Below, piece after piece: positions 27,429 to 34,826 of a stretch of 64,000 nucleotides of DNA. Position 1 is the stretch's first letter, and each line of letters opens with the position of its first letter. The position numbers were made by a program, and so were the translations under genes. Source of the stretch: Opacimonas sp014872805 (GTDB taxonomy: Bacteria; Pseudomonadota; Gammaproteobacteria; Enterobacterales; Alteromonadaceae); NCBI GenBank assembly GCA_014872805.1, contig WKFN01000006.1, forward strand, positions 61,365 to 125,364, in the 5' to 3' direction. Below the pieces are notes generated by a model that was not told the DNA's origin, made no database searches, and was given only the letters and a program-made list of their open reading frames with translations.

Positions 27429-28427
27429 CTAGCGAATTTGAGTTGATTTGTCCCAAGACAACCAGCGTTGTAACAGGAGCATTGAGCGGTCGAGTATAAA
27501 ACCGATGATGCCAATCACAATGACGGCAGTCATGATGCGACTCAGTGACGATGAGCTGCCGTTTTGGAATTCATCCCAGACAAATTTGCCCAAGCCTGGG
27601 TTTTGCGCAAGCATTTCGGCGGCAATTAGCACCATCCATGCGATTCCAAGCGATAAACGCATCCCAGTAAAAATCGCCGGTACCGAAGCCGGTAACACGA
27701 TTTTGCGAATATGAGTCAAGGTTGGTAAGCGCAACACGCGAGACACGTTGGTCCAATCTGAGTTCAGTGAAGCAACGCCCACCGAAGTATTCATCACCAT
27801 AGGCCACAAACAGCACAAGGTTACAGTGATCAACGACACGATGTAGGATTTGGCAAACATCGGATCGGCACTGACATACAAAGCACTGACTACCATGGTC
27901 ACAAGTGGCAGCCAGGCCAAAGGGGATACGGGTTTAAATATTTGAATGATGGGGTTAATCGCGGTGTTCAACGATTTGCTTAAACCAATCGCAATGCCAA
28001 GCGGAATAGCAATGATGGCAGCAAGTACAAAGCCACTCAAGACCGTGACAAGACTTGTTCCGATTTGGTCAATGAAGGTCTCTTTACCGGTAAACGTTCG
28101 AGTTTTGGGAACATAGTTGGGATCTTTGGCCAAGCGCTCTGCATTGCGTTTTTTCTGACGCTCGTAAAACGCGGCCTCTTTGGCGCGTGAAGCTTGGTGC
28201 TCATCAATGAGATTCACAACTTGTTCGGCCACGGCTTGTGGCCCGGGAAATTTACCTAACGAGGTGTCGATTTTGCTTGCCCCTGCTGACCAGAGCAAAA
28301 TAAACACCGCCAGGCCCAAAATGGGCAAACTGACAGCTTTGATGAATGTTTGTAACACCGGTGGCAATTTTGCCTGAAAGCCCACGTCGTAACGTGAGGT
28401 CGTAAAATCAGAAATAATATTTGGCAT
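27429..28427 (-). CDS. nrtB: Nitrate ABC transporter permease
   Basis: 332 residues. An unusually long N-terminus includes a helix and a charged segment (EHQASRAKEAAFYERQKKRN, residues about 78-97) before the permease core. The core carries the EAA-like loop SLNSDWTNVSRVLRLPTLTHIRKIVLPASVPAIFTGMRLSLGIAWMVLIAAEML characteristic of NrtB/SsuC. Inner membrane partner of nrtA and nrtD. Confidence 0.92.
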   Translation of the reverse strand: MPNIISDFTTSRYDVGFQAKLPPVLQTFIKAVSLPILGLAVFILLWSAGASKIDTSLGKFPGPQAVAEQVVNLIDEHQASRAKEAAFYERQKKRNAERLAKDPNYVPKTRTFTGKETFIDQIGTSLVTVLSGFVLAAIIAIPLGIAIGLSKSLNTAINPIIQIFKPVSPLAWLPLVTMVVSALYVSADPMFAKSYIVSLITVTLCCLWPMVMNTSVGVASLNSDWTNVSRVLRLPTLTHIRKIVLPASVPAIFTGMRLSLGIAWMVLIAAEMLAQNPGLGKFVWDEFQNGSSSSLSRIMTAVIVIGIIGFILDRSMLLLQRWLSWDKSTQIR

Positions 28428-28485
28428 GGGAATTCCTCACTGCTTGAGCAAGTGGGTGCTAGGCACCACACCTGCTGTCAGTTTG

Positions 28486-29874
28486 TTACAGTTTTTGTTG
28501 TGACTTTAAGCCGATTGAAAACTTATCGATGTATTCATTCGGTTTCGTCCCGTCATACACAATGTTGTCGATAAAGTGCGTTTGCGGTGCTCTAAAGCCT
28601 GTCACACCGTCAAGGCTGGTAAACATAGTCGCTGGTACAATGTCTTCGGCAATTAACGATGCAACAGCTTGCATATAGATGTCAGGACGATAGACTTTTT
28701 TGGCTACATCTAAGTACCACTCGTCCGATTTGCCTTCACTGATTTGGCCCCAGCGACGCATTTGTGTGAGGTACCAAATCGCATCGGAATAGTATGGATA
28801 GGTCGCGTTATAACGGAAGAACACGTTAAAATCAGGGACAGCGCGTTTGTCGCCTTTTTCGTATTCAAACGTCCCCGTCATTGAGTTCGCAATCACCTCA
28901 TAGTCGGCGCCCACATATTCTGATTTGGCGAGAATTTTGACGGCTTCTTTGCGGTTGGCGTTGTTGTTTTCATCTAACCAAATGGCGGCGCGGATCAACG
29001 CGCGAGTTAAGCGAATCGTAGTATTGGGGTATTTTTCAGCAAAGGCTTTGGTGATGCCGAAGACTTTTTCTGGGTTGTCTTTCCATATCTCATAATCAGT
29101 CACGACGGGTACACCAATCCCTTTAAATACGGCTTGTTGGTTCCACGGCTCACCCACACAGTAACCGTATATAGTACCCGCTTCTAAGGTCGCTGGCATT
29201 TGCGGTGGGGGGGTTACGGATAATAAAGCTTGGGCGTCAATTTTGCCTGATGTGTCGCCTTTGTGCGGCGCGTAATAACCCGGGTGAATGCCACCCGCTG
29301 CTAACCAATAACGCAGTTCATAGTTGTGTGTCGATACCGGAAAGACCATGCCCATGTTAAAAGGCTTGCCGTTGTCTATGTATTTTTGTACAACTGGTTT
29401 GAGCGCATCTGCTTTGATTGGGTGAACGGGGCGTCCGTCGTCCATTTTGGGGATGTTGGGTTTCATTTCTTCCCAAATATCATTTGACACTGTTATGGCA
29501 TTGCCGTTTAGGTCCATTGAGAACGGTGTAATGATCTCTGCTTTGGTGCCATAACCAATCGTGGCGGCGATGGGCTGGCCGGCAAGCATGTGAGCACCAT
29601 CCAAACGCCCATCAATGACACCATCTAAAAGCACTTTCCAGTTGGCTTGCGCTTCGATGGTGACGTACAAACCTTCGTCCTCAAAATAACCATTTTCATA
29701 AGCGACCGCGATCGGCGCCATATCGGTAAGTTTAATAAAGCCAAAGGTCAGCTCTTCTTTTTCAGGGTAGCCTAATTCAGCGTGTGCGCTGTACGACAAG
29801 GCAGCGGTGACCAGTGCAACACTGGTCAAAAGGTTGCTGGCAAGCTTGCCAACTCGAGTATGGTTGAGGGACAT
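28486..29874 (-). CDS. nrtA: Nitrate ABC transporter substrate-binding protein (CmpA/NrtA family)
   Basis: 462 residues from ATG 29874, with GGAG 7 bases upstream. Sec signal peptide ending SYSAHA, so this is a periplasmic binder and not the cytoplasmic sensor NasS of the same fold. The NrtA fold shows at ELTFGFIKLTDMAPIAVAYENGYFEDEGLYV, LDGAHMLAGQPIAATIGYG and GTIYGYCVGEPWNQQAV. First gene of the leftward nrt-mod-moa operon, preceded by a leader with a terminator. Confidence 0.93.
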   Translation of the reverse strand: MSLNHTRVGKLASNLLTSVALVTAALSYSAHAELGYPEKEELTFGFIKLTDMAPIAVAYENGYFEDEGLYVTIEAQANWKVLLDGVIDGRLDGAHMLAGQPIAATIGYGTKAEIITPFSMDLNGNAITVSNDIWEEMKPNIPKMDDGRPVHPIKADALKPVVQKYIDNGKPFNMGMVFPVSTHNYELRYWLAAGGIHPGYYAPHKGDTSGKIDAQALLSVTPPPQMPATLEAGTIYGYCVGEPWNQQAVFKGIGVPVVTDYEIWKDNPEKVFGITKAFAEKYPNTTIRLTRALIRAAIWLDENNNANRKEAVKILAKSEYVGADYEVIANSMTGTFEYEKGDKRAVPDFNVFFRYNATYPYYSDAIWYLTQMRRWGQISEGKSDEWYLDVAKKVYRPDIYMQAVASLIAEDIVPATMFTSLDGVTGFRAPQTHFIDNIVYDGTKPNEYIDKFSIGLKSQQKL

Positions 29875-29912
29875 GGTTATCTCCAATTGCTAAATTTGTC
29901 TGTGCCCAAAAC

Positions 29913-29947
29913 AAAAAAAGCCACTCCCCGCAGATGCGAGAAGTGGC
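29913..29947 (-). terminator. Intrinsic terminator in the nrtA leader (attenuator)
   Basis: On the minus strand GCCACTTCTCGC (29947-29936), an ATCT loop and GCGGGGAGTGGC (29931-29920) form an unbroken 12-bp stem followed by seven T (29919-29913). It lies 39 bases upstream of the nrtA ATG and downstream of the sigma-54 promoter, so transcripts must pass it to reach nrtA. Its place marks it as an attenuator. Confidence 0.85.
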
Positions 29948-29960
29948 GACTTTGCCTGTG

Positions 29961-29976
29961 AACACAACACTGTGTT
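29961..29976 (-). promoter_or_regulatory. ANTAR-type hexaloop hairpin in the nrtA leader
   Basis: Minus-strand AACAC-AGTGTT-GTGTT: a perfect 5-bp stem with a six-base loop whose first base is A and fourth is G, the rule described for hairpins recognised by ANTAR proteins. It lies 13 bases upstream of the terminator stem. A matching first hairpin was not found in the short stretch between it and the promoter. Confidence 0.5.
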
Positions 29977-29994
29977 TTGAAACTACAATAGGGT

Positions 29995-30012
29995 TAGCAG
30001 ATATGGTGCCAT
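29995..30012 (-). promoter_or_regulatory. Sigma-54 promoter of nrtA
   Basis: Minus strand ATGGCACCATATCTGCTA: TGGCAC for the -24 element and CTGCT for the -12, with GG (30010-30009) and GC (29998-29997) exactly ten bases apart. The transcript would start near 29985, giving a leader of about 110 bases that contains the hairpin and terminator. Confidence 0.75.
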
Positions 30013-30094
30013 GTTGTAACAGTTTGTTTTTATTGTGTTTTGTGGCTAGGAGATATGGGACATCCTGTTTGTTTGAGTCCTGCTGGGGCAGGTG

Positions 30095-30111
30095 TGCACT
30101 GTTATGGGGCG
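30095..30111. promoter_or_regulatory. NtrC-like site upstream of nrtA
   Basis: TGCACTGTTATGGGGCG compares with the NtrC consensus TGCACC-N5-GGTGCA with mismatches in each half. It lies about 85-100 bases upstream of the -24 element, the usual enhancer distance. A TGCACTGTT string also occurs upstream of nirB. Confidence 0.4.
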
Positions 30112-30125
30112 AGGGTTTACGTGGG

Positions 30126-30365
30126 TTACGTTGACACCTGCTTCACGGTCATGGTCAATGTATCGTTTTGGTAAGCAGACCTACCGTTTTCAATTAATTC
30201 AACCGCACCCACGCCCACACTTTTTTTGAGGTGTTTAAACTTGCTAAATGATAGTTTGTTTTGGCAAATCGAATTGAGATCATTAGCGAAACGCTTTTTA
30301 GTTTTGGACGGTAATGCTAAGAATTCTTTCTTGGATTGGTTATTGATAAATTTGAATGTTTTCAT
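30126..30365 (-). pseudogene. Truncated RelE/HigB-type toxin gene
   Basis: 79 residues. MKTFKFINNQSKKEFLALP followed by SKTKKRFANDLNSICQNK and VGVGAVELIENGRSAYQ matches the N-terminal two thirds of the phage Gp49-like RelE/HigB toxin family. The usual C-terminal strands (R-x-V/Y... LHxFxKK) are missing; after AYQ the frame runs 13 unrelated residues into a stop next to the nrtA enhancer region. No antitoxin gene follows. It is probably an inactive remnant between nirD and nrtA. Confidence 0.65.
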
Positions 30366-30450
30366 TACCGATAGTTAGGGGCGGCAAAATTAACGACAAA
30401 ATGTTATCAAATTAAGTTGTACTTGTATGCTGTTCTAACGATCGGTAATG
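30363..30450. repeat. 16-bp inverted repeat pair upstream of the toxin remnant
   Basis: CATTACCGATAGTTAG (30363-30378) and CTAACGATCGGTAATG (30435-30450) are inverted copies matching at 15 of 16 bases, 56 bases apart. The first copy includes the remnant's start codon. It could be a toxin-antitoxin operator pair or the scar of a mobile element. The 56-base interior is A+T-rich and has no gene. Confidence 0.6.
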
Positions 30451-30465
30451 AGGTTTATCTGCCAC

Positions 30466-30807
30466 TCACCTAACCTGCACGGCCCCATTCTCTAGGCGTA
30501 CCGCAAAGGTTTTTAGGCTGGTCTCTGGATCGTCTAAACACGCCCCAGTCACCAAGTTATATTGCTGTTTGTACAAGGGGCTGGCCACGACGATTTGCTC
30601 GCCAACGGTGCCAACTAAGCCACGTGATAAGACGCTGGCTTTACCGTGAGGGCAGTAGTTCTGCACTGCATACAGCTGCTCTCCTGAAGTGCGAAAAACG
30701 GCAACTTGTTCCTTACCGACAAGCGCACACACGCCAGTAAATGGCGTGATGTCATCTAGCGTGCATACAGTTTCCCAAAGGTCGTTTTGTGGTGAATTAG
30801 CTAACAT
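30466..30807 (-). CDS. nirD: Nitrite reductase small subunit
   Basis: 113 residues, Rieske-like fold. Only one Cys-Pro-His (NYCPHGKASVLSRG) is present and the second ligand pair is replaced by ASPLYKQQYNL, so no iron-sulphur cluster is expected, as in E. coli NirD. It works with NirB. AAGGAG lies 8 bases before the ATG; it starts 32 bases after nirB. The gene is followed by the toxin remnant. Confidence 0.93.
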   Translation of the reverse strand: MLANSPQNDLWETVCTLDDITPFTGVCALVGKEQVAVFRTSGEQLYAVQNYCPHGKASVLSRGLVGTVGEQIVVASPLYKQQYNLVTGACLDDPETSLKTFAVRLENGAVQVR

Positions 30808-30839
30808 AGTTTGGCTCCTTAATGTGTTTGATCCAGGCG

Positions 30840-33416
30840 TTATTTGGCAACGGTAATTGGAATCAGCTCTGCAACGGGTTTAGTTGCAATGCGCGCTTTA
30901 TTCTGACCGCGGTCTGGTTCATAGGCTAAGCTATCATCGGTCGCATCCGAGTTAATAAAATGGGCAAAACGCTTTAAACGCTCAGGCGATTGCAAAGTTT
31001 TTTTCCATTCACATTCGTAGGTGTCAATGACACGCGCCATGTCCGCCTCTAACTCAGCACCAATAGCCAATTTATCATCGATGATGACACTCTTGAGATA
31101 CGCTAAGCCACCTTCCATATTGTCCATCCAGGTAGAGGTGCGCTGCAGACGGTCCGCAGTACGGCAATAAAACATCAAGATGCGATCAATGTATTGCAAT
31201 AAGGTCGTGTCATCGAGATCGGACGCAAATAAATCAGCGTGACGGGGTTTCATGCCGCCGTTACCGCAGACATACAAGTTCCAACCTTTATCCGTGGCGA
31301 TGACACCAATGTCTTTGCCTTGGGCTTCGGCGCATTCTCGGGTGCAACCAGACACCGCCATTTTGAGTTTGTGTGGCGAGCGCAAGCCTTTGTAACGCAT
31401 TTCTAATAACACGGCCATGGAGACTGAGTCGAGCATGCCGTAGCGACACCAAGTACTGCCGACGCACGATTTGACGGTGCGCAGTGATTTGCCATAGGCA
31501 TGACCGGTTTCAAAACCTGCATCAGTCAGTTCTTGCCAAATCATCGGGAGTTCGTGCAATTGCGCACCAAAAAAATCAATGCGCTGACCGCCGGTGATTT
31601 TGGTGTAGAGGTCGTATTTTTTGCCAATTTCACCTAGCCTGATCAAACCGTCTGGGGTAATTTCTCCAGCAGCAATGCGAGGCACGACCGAATAAGTACC
31701 GTCTTTTTGCATATTGGCTAAAAAGATATCGTTGGTGTCTTGCAAATGAATGTGATCATCCGCTAGGACATACTCGTTCCAATAGGTTGCCAGCATCGAC
31801 CCTACTGCAGGCTTGCAGGTCATACAACCCATGCCTGAACCATATTGCTCGATGAGTTCGGCAAAAGTGCGGATTTTTTTGGTGCGAATAATATCGAACA
31901 ACTCTTGGCGCGAATACGCAAAGTGCTCACAAAGGTGATCATTGACTTCGACCCCCATTTTTTCTAATTCAGCGTTGAGCACTTGCCCCATCATAGTGAC
32001 GCAACCGCCGCAACCGGTGCCGGCTTTGGTGCAAGATTTCAAACTGGCAACGTCGGTTGCGCCATCGGCAACGGCTGCCGCGATATCGCCTTTGGAGACA
32101 TCGTGGCATGAACAAATTTGCGCGGAATCGGGCAAGGCGGCCACACCTAGTGCGCTATCTGCACCTTCTACAGCTGGTAAAATCAATGTTTCAGGTTGTT
32201 CCGGTAAGTCCATGCCTTCCAACATCATGGGTAATAACGTACCGTAGTTATCGGTATCACCAATCAATACTGCACCAAGTAATTTGGAGTTGTCCGGGGA
32301 GACCACAAGCCGTTTGTACACCCCTTCCGGTTGATTAAAATAGGTATAGGTTAACGCGCCTTCAGTGCGCGCGTGGGTGTCACCGATACTGCCCACATCC
32401 ACGCCCATGAGTTTGAGCTTAGTACTCATATCGGCACCTTGGAATAGCACATCGCCACCGGTAAGATGAGAAACGGCGGCTTTGGCCATACTATAGCCTG
32501 GGGCAACGAGACCGAAGATCCGATTCTGCCACAACGCACATTCGCCAATCGCATAAATATCGGGATCGGAGGTTTGGCAATGGTCATTGATGACAATGCC
32601 ACCACGCTCTCCCAGCTCAAGATCGAACTGACGGGCTAATTCATCTTGCGGGCGAATACCTGCAGAAAACACAATCATATCGGTTTCAAGATGCGTGCCA
32701 TCGGCAAAGTTCATGCGGTAGCGTCGAGATTCACCCGCAACAATCTCTGTAGTGTTTTTGCCAGTGTGAACACTCACCCCTAAAGCTTCGATTTTTTCTC
32801 GTAAAAGAGCACCTCCCCCTTCGTCTACTTGTACGGCCATTAATTGTGGCGCGAACTCCACGACATGCGAGGTGAGTTTGAGGTTATGCAAGGCATTGGC
32901 ACACTCAAGCCCCAGTAAACCACCGCCCACAACCACTCCGACTTCACTTTGTTCAGCGGATGCGGTGATGGCTTCGAGATCTTCAATGGTGCGGTACACC
33001 AAACAGTGTGCTTGGTCTTTACCCGGAATCGGCGGGACAAATGGAAACGAACCGGTCGCAAGGATGAGCTTGTCATAGGGTTCACAGATTCCGTTGGCCG
33101 TCTTGATGATCTTAGCGTCGCGGTCGATGAACTCGACCTTGTCATTGATTAAATATTTTACCCCGTGCTCGTCATAATAGTCCTCTGAGGTCATCATCAA
33201 GTCCTCGACTGTCTTACCGGCAAAATAACTCGATAATTGAACTCGGTCGTAAGCGAGACGTGGCTCTTCAGAAAACGTCGTCACCGAGAAATGAGCGGCT
33301 TCAGGGCTGTTCACTAATGTCTCAATAAACTTATGGCCGACCATACCGTTGCCGACGACGATGATTTTTTGTGTGGTTTGTTGTGAACTTGGTTGTTCTT
33401 TATTAAGTGATGCAGA
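30840..33416 (-). CDS. nirB: NADH-dependent assimilatory nitrite reductase, large subunit
   Basis: 858 residues from ATG 33416 (AGAGGA upstream); a longer TTG-type frame to 33449 is unlikely. N-terminal FAD/NADH domains (VVGNGMVGHKFIE, VVGGGLLGLECA), two BFD-like [2Fe-2S] segments (CSCHDVSKGDI...CTKAGTGCGGC and a second at GMGCMTCKP), then the ferredoxin-type nitrite reductase domain with sirohaem/[4Fe-4S] Cys in SCVGSTWCRYG and VSGCTRECAEAQGKDIG. Reduces nitrite to ammonium in the cytoplasm. Led by a sigma-54 promoter and a structured leader. Confidence 0.95.
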   Translation of the reverse strand, partial: SASLNKEQPSSQQTTQKIIVVGNGMVGHKFIETLVNSPEAAHFSVTTFSEEPRLAYDRVQLSSYFAGKTVEDLMMTSEDYYDEHGVKYLINDKVEFIDRDAKIIKTANGICEPYDKLILATGSFPFVPPIPGKDQAHCLVYRTIEDLEAITASAEQSEVGVVVGGGLLGLECANALHNLKLTSHVVEFAPQLMAVQVDEGGGALLREKIEALGVSVHTGKNTTEIVAGESRRYRMNFADGTHLETDMIVFSAGIRPQDELARQFDLELGERGGIVINDHCQTSDPDIYAIGECALWQNRIFGLVAPGYSMAKAAVSHLTGGDVLFQGADMSTKLKLMGVDVGSIGDTHARTEGALTYTYFNQPEGVYKRLVVSPDNSKLLGAVLIGDTDNYGTLLPMMLEGMDLPEQPETLILPAVEGADSALGVAALPDSAQICSCHDVSKGDIAAAVADGATDVASLKSCTKAGTGCGGCVTMMGQVLNAELEKMGVEVNDHLCEHFAYSRQELFDIIRTKKIRTFAELIEQYGSGMGCMTCKPAVGSMLATYWNEYVLADDHIHLQDTNDIFLANMQKDGTYSVVPRIAAGEITPDGLIRLGEIGKKYDLYTKITGGQRIDFFGAQLHELPMIWQELTDAGFETGHAYGKSLRTVKSCVGSTWCRYGMLDSVSMAVLLEMRYKGLRSPHKLKMAVSGCTRECAEAQGKDIGVIATDKGWNLYVCGNGGMKPRHADLFASDLDDTTLLQYIDRILMFYCRTADRLQRTSTWMDNMEGGLAYLKSVIIDDKLAIGAELEADMARVIDTYECEWKKTLQSPERLKRFAHFINSDATDDSLAYEPDRGQNKARIATKPVAELIPITVAK

Positions 33417-33423
33417 CATAGCA

Positions 33424-33457
33424 ACACGTCCTCTTTTTATCAGGGGCAAAAACGTGT
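33424..33457 (-). promoter_or_regulatory. Hairpin enclosing the nirB ribosome-binding site
   Basis: Minus-strand ACACGT (33457-33452) pairs with ACGTGT (33429-33424), with inner pairing of TTTTT to AAAAA; the Shine-Dalgarno AGAGGA (33434-33429) falls within or beside the stem. The nirB ATG is 8 bases further on. Such a fold would limit translation unless upstream RNA changes shape. Confidence 0.45.
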
Positions 33458-33469
33458 CATTACAAGCGA

Positions 33470-33516
33470 TATCGGCGTTGATAAAGCGGTCTTTGTTTAG
33501 ATACCGGCGTTGGTAC
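33470..33516 (-). promoter_or_regulatory. Paired ANTAR-type hexaloop hairpins in the nirB leader
   Basis: Two short hairpins on the minus strand: TACC-AACGCC-GGTA (33515-33502, plus a G-U closing pair) and TATC-AACGCC-GATA (33483-33470). Both loops are AACGCC, with A at position 1 and G at position 4, the pattern described for ANTAR targets, and they are 18 bases apart. They lie between the sigma-54 start near 33548 and nirB. NasT, encoded in this cluster, is the expected ligand. Confidence 0.65.
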
Positions 33517-33557
33517 GGACAAATGACAAAAGAATTTAAATGTTATTTTATTCAAAA

Positions 33558-33576
33558 TAGCAAAGCTTGTGCCAAA
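33558..33576 (-). promoter_or_regulatory. Sigma-54 promoter of nirB
   Basis: Minus strand TTTGGCACAAGCTTTGCTA: TGGCAC and TTGCT with GG (33573-33572) and GC (33561-33560) ten bases apart, an almost consensus -24/-12 promoter. Expected start near 33548, giving a leader of about 130 bases. Confidence 0.8.
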
Positions 33577-33647
33577 GATTATGTGATTGATTTTATGAGT
33601 ATTTATTCTGGGTTGTGTGGGTGATACTGCACTGTTCTTTGGGCAAC

Positions 33648-33664
33648 TGCACCAGTTTGATGCA
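33648..33664. promoter_or_regulatory. NtrC-like enhancer site upstream of nirB
   Basis: TGCACCAGTTTGATGCA differs from the NtrC consensus TGCACC-N5-GGTGCA at a single base. It lies 75-90 bases upstream of the sigma-54 -24 element. A weaker half-site (TGCACT) lies about 20 bases to its left. Confidence 0.6.
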
Positions 33665-33696
33665 GGCAGATAAATATTTTACCAACCTACCAAGGG

Positions 33697-33945
33697 ACGG
33701 ATTTTGGTGGATGGGCAGGATTTGGCTCAGGTTACGATAGGCAGTTATCGCCAGCACATTGCCTTGGTGCCACAAAAAACCGCACTGTCCTTTGGTAATA
33801 TCGCAGAAAATATTGCTTATGTAATGCCAAATGCCGACTATACTTTGAACCAAGAGGCAGCAAAAAAAGCGGGTTTGCGGGTTAAATTACGAATTGGCAG
33901 TGGCGAGCATCCTTTTAGACAGTGATGCATTGAAGCAATAAGCGA
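33697..33945 (+). pseudogene. Fragment of an ABC exporter ATPase
   Basis: From 33697 the plus strand encodes RILVDGQDLAQVTIGSYRQ and then HIALVPQKTALSFGNIAENIAY, the stretch between Walker A and the Q-loop helices of MsbA-like exporters. Walker A is absent upstream. After QEAAKKAG the match fails; a second frame gives LAVASILLDSDALKQ then a stop at 33945, reminiscent of the region just after the ABC signature. The fragment has lost both ends plus an internal block and is not functional. Its first bases lie just beyond the nirB enhancer site. Confidence 0.7.
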
Positions 33946-34401
33946 AAGGTCTTGCCAGTGAGTAATCCTATTAACCTCCTTCCGGTTGGGGGGCTTTCAT
34001 CCTACTTATTTTGTTTGGTACGATACTTTACATTTTGAATTCAGAGCCTTATGTACAAACCTTATGTTTGTCTTTTGTGTGTGTAAATACGTTAAACTTG
34101 GGGATTTTCCCGTTTAAATCGACATTAACCACATTACAGGAAGGTTCTGGTTTAAGCCTGTGGCAGCGCAGATGGCTTTCATCACAACTGTGGGTCATAT
34201 TGATAGGTGCTTTTTGTATAGGACTCGTTTTAGCATAGAACTTATTTAGAGCATTACGAACATTTAGACCAGAAAATTCTATCCAGCTGATGTTTCTTAG
34301 ATTCGCATTATTTGTCTTCTTTTTGCCAAACAAAGCCAGATGTGCCGCACCAACGAATCCCACTAAGTACCCACCTCAATCCGTCCTGGACTCTCAACAA
34401 A
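33946..34401. other. Decayed intergenic DNA, no intact gene recognised
   Basis: A stretch of about 450 bases between remnants. One plus-strand frame (to a stop at 34236-34238) ends in a hydrophobic helix, SSQLWVILIGAFCIGLVLA, and may be the tail of a lost membrane protein; no family was recognised. A small G-rich hairpin-like sequence occurs near 33972-33995. Nothing else was identified. Confidence 0.35.
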
Positions 34402-34614
34402 CTATTTGTTCAGCTCATCCTCGCTAAAATACCGCGCCAAATAATCTCTTGCATCTCCCAAGTTTGGTGAACGCTCACCCAAATTACGCGCATCCGAGGC
34501 AATGGTAAACACGCGATGATGCGGCCTGAGATATTGCACCGCACAGCCTTGGTCAACGGCTTTTTCAAGCATGGCAAGCGCGGTCTCGGGGTTCTGCGCA
34601 CCATCCTCTACCAC
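34402..34614 (-). pseudogene. Short unrecognised ORF, probably a gene remnant
   Basis: 70 codons from a GTG at 34614, closed upstream by a stop at about 34626. The sequence (NPETALAMLEKAVDQGCAVQ ... NLGDARDYLARYFSEDELNK) has ordinary protein composition and reads like the C-terminal end of a larger enzyme, but I do not recognise the family. No Shine-Dalgarno is seen. Its setting among other fragments favours a remnant. Confidence 0.35.
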
Positions 34615-34732
34615 AACGCACCATCATCTAGCGCCTAATCCATCTCACAACGCACGCTCAACCATCCTATTCCACACAAAATCAAGCACTTATCAAATTG
34701 GCACAAAGTGTGAATATCTTAACATCGTTATG

Positions 34733-34755
34733 AGTGCTTATACGGCATAAGCACT
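34733..34755 (+). repeat. Perfect 9-bp hairpin upstream of the porin gene
   Basis: AGTGCTTAT (34733-34741), loop ACGGC, ATAAGCACT (34747-34755). A further AAGCACT lies at 34684-34690. It may be a palindromic operator or the first stem of a regulatory leader, since a terminator follows within 10 bases. Confidence 0.6.
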
Positions 34756-34764
34756 GCAGCAGAG

Positions 34765-34826
34765 AAGCTCATCAACACACGCATACTCTCTCCCCGTGGG
34801 TATGGCGTGAGTGATGAGCTTTTTTG
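34765..34826 (+). terminator. Intrinsic terminator/attenuator before the porin gene
   Basis: AAGCTCATCA (34765-34774) pairs with TGATGAGCTT (34812-34821), and the interior extends the stem with ACGC/GCGT and ATAC/GTAT; six T follow. It lies 56 bases upstream of the porin ATG. With the hairpin at 34733 it could be a leader attenuator, or simply the end of a lost upstream gene. Confidence 0.7.

Noticed and set aside
30363..30450. Integron attC site at the inverted repeat beside the toxin remnant
   Set aside because: The ends do not match the RYYYAAC/GTTRRRY core sites at both arms and no integron cassette structure or integrase is present.
34257..34363. Possible PEP-CTERM-like tail (AHLALFGKKK) on the minus strand
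   Set aside because: No Pro-Glu-Pro motif and no preceding exported protein; the likeness is too slight to claim.
34733..34755. Guanidine-II (mini-ykkC) riboswitch based on the ACGG in the hairpin loop
   Set aside because: That class needs two hairpins with ACGR loops; the second stem here has no such loop, and the downstream genes are not guanidine exporters.
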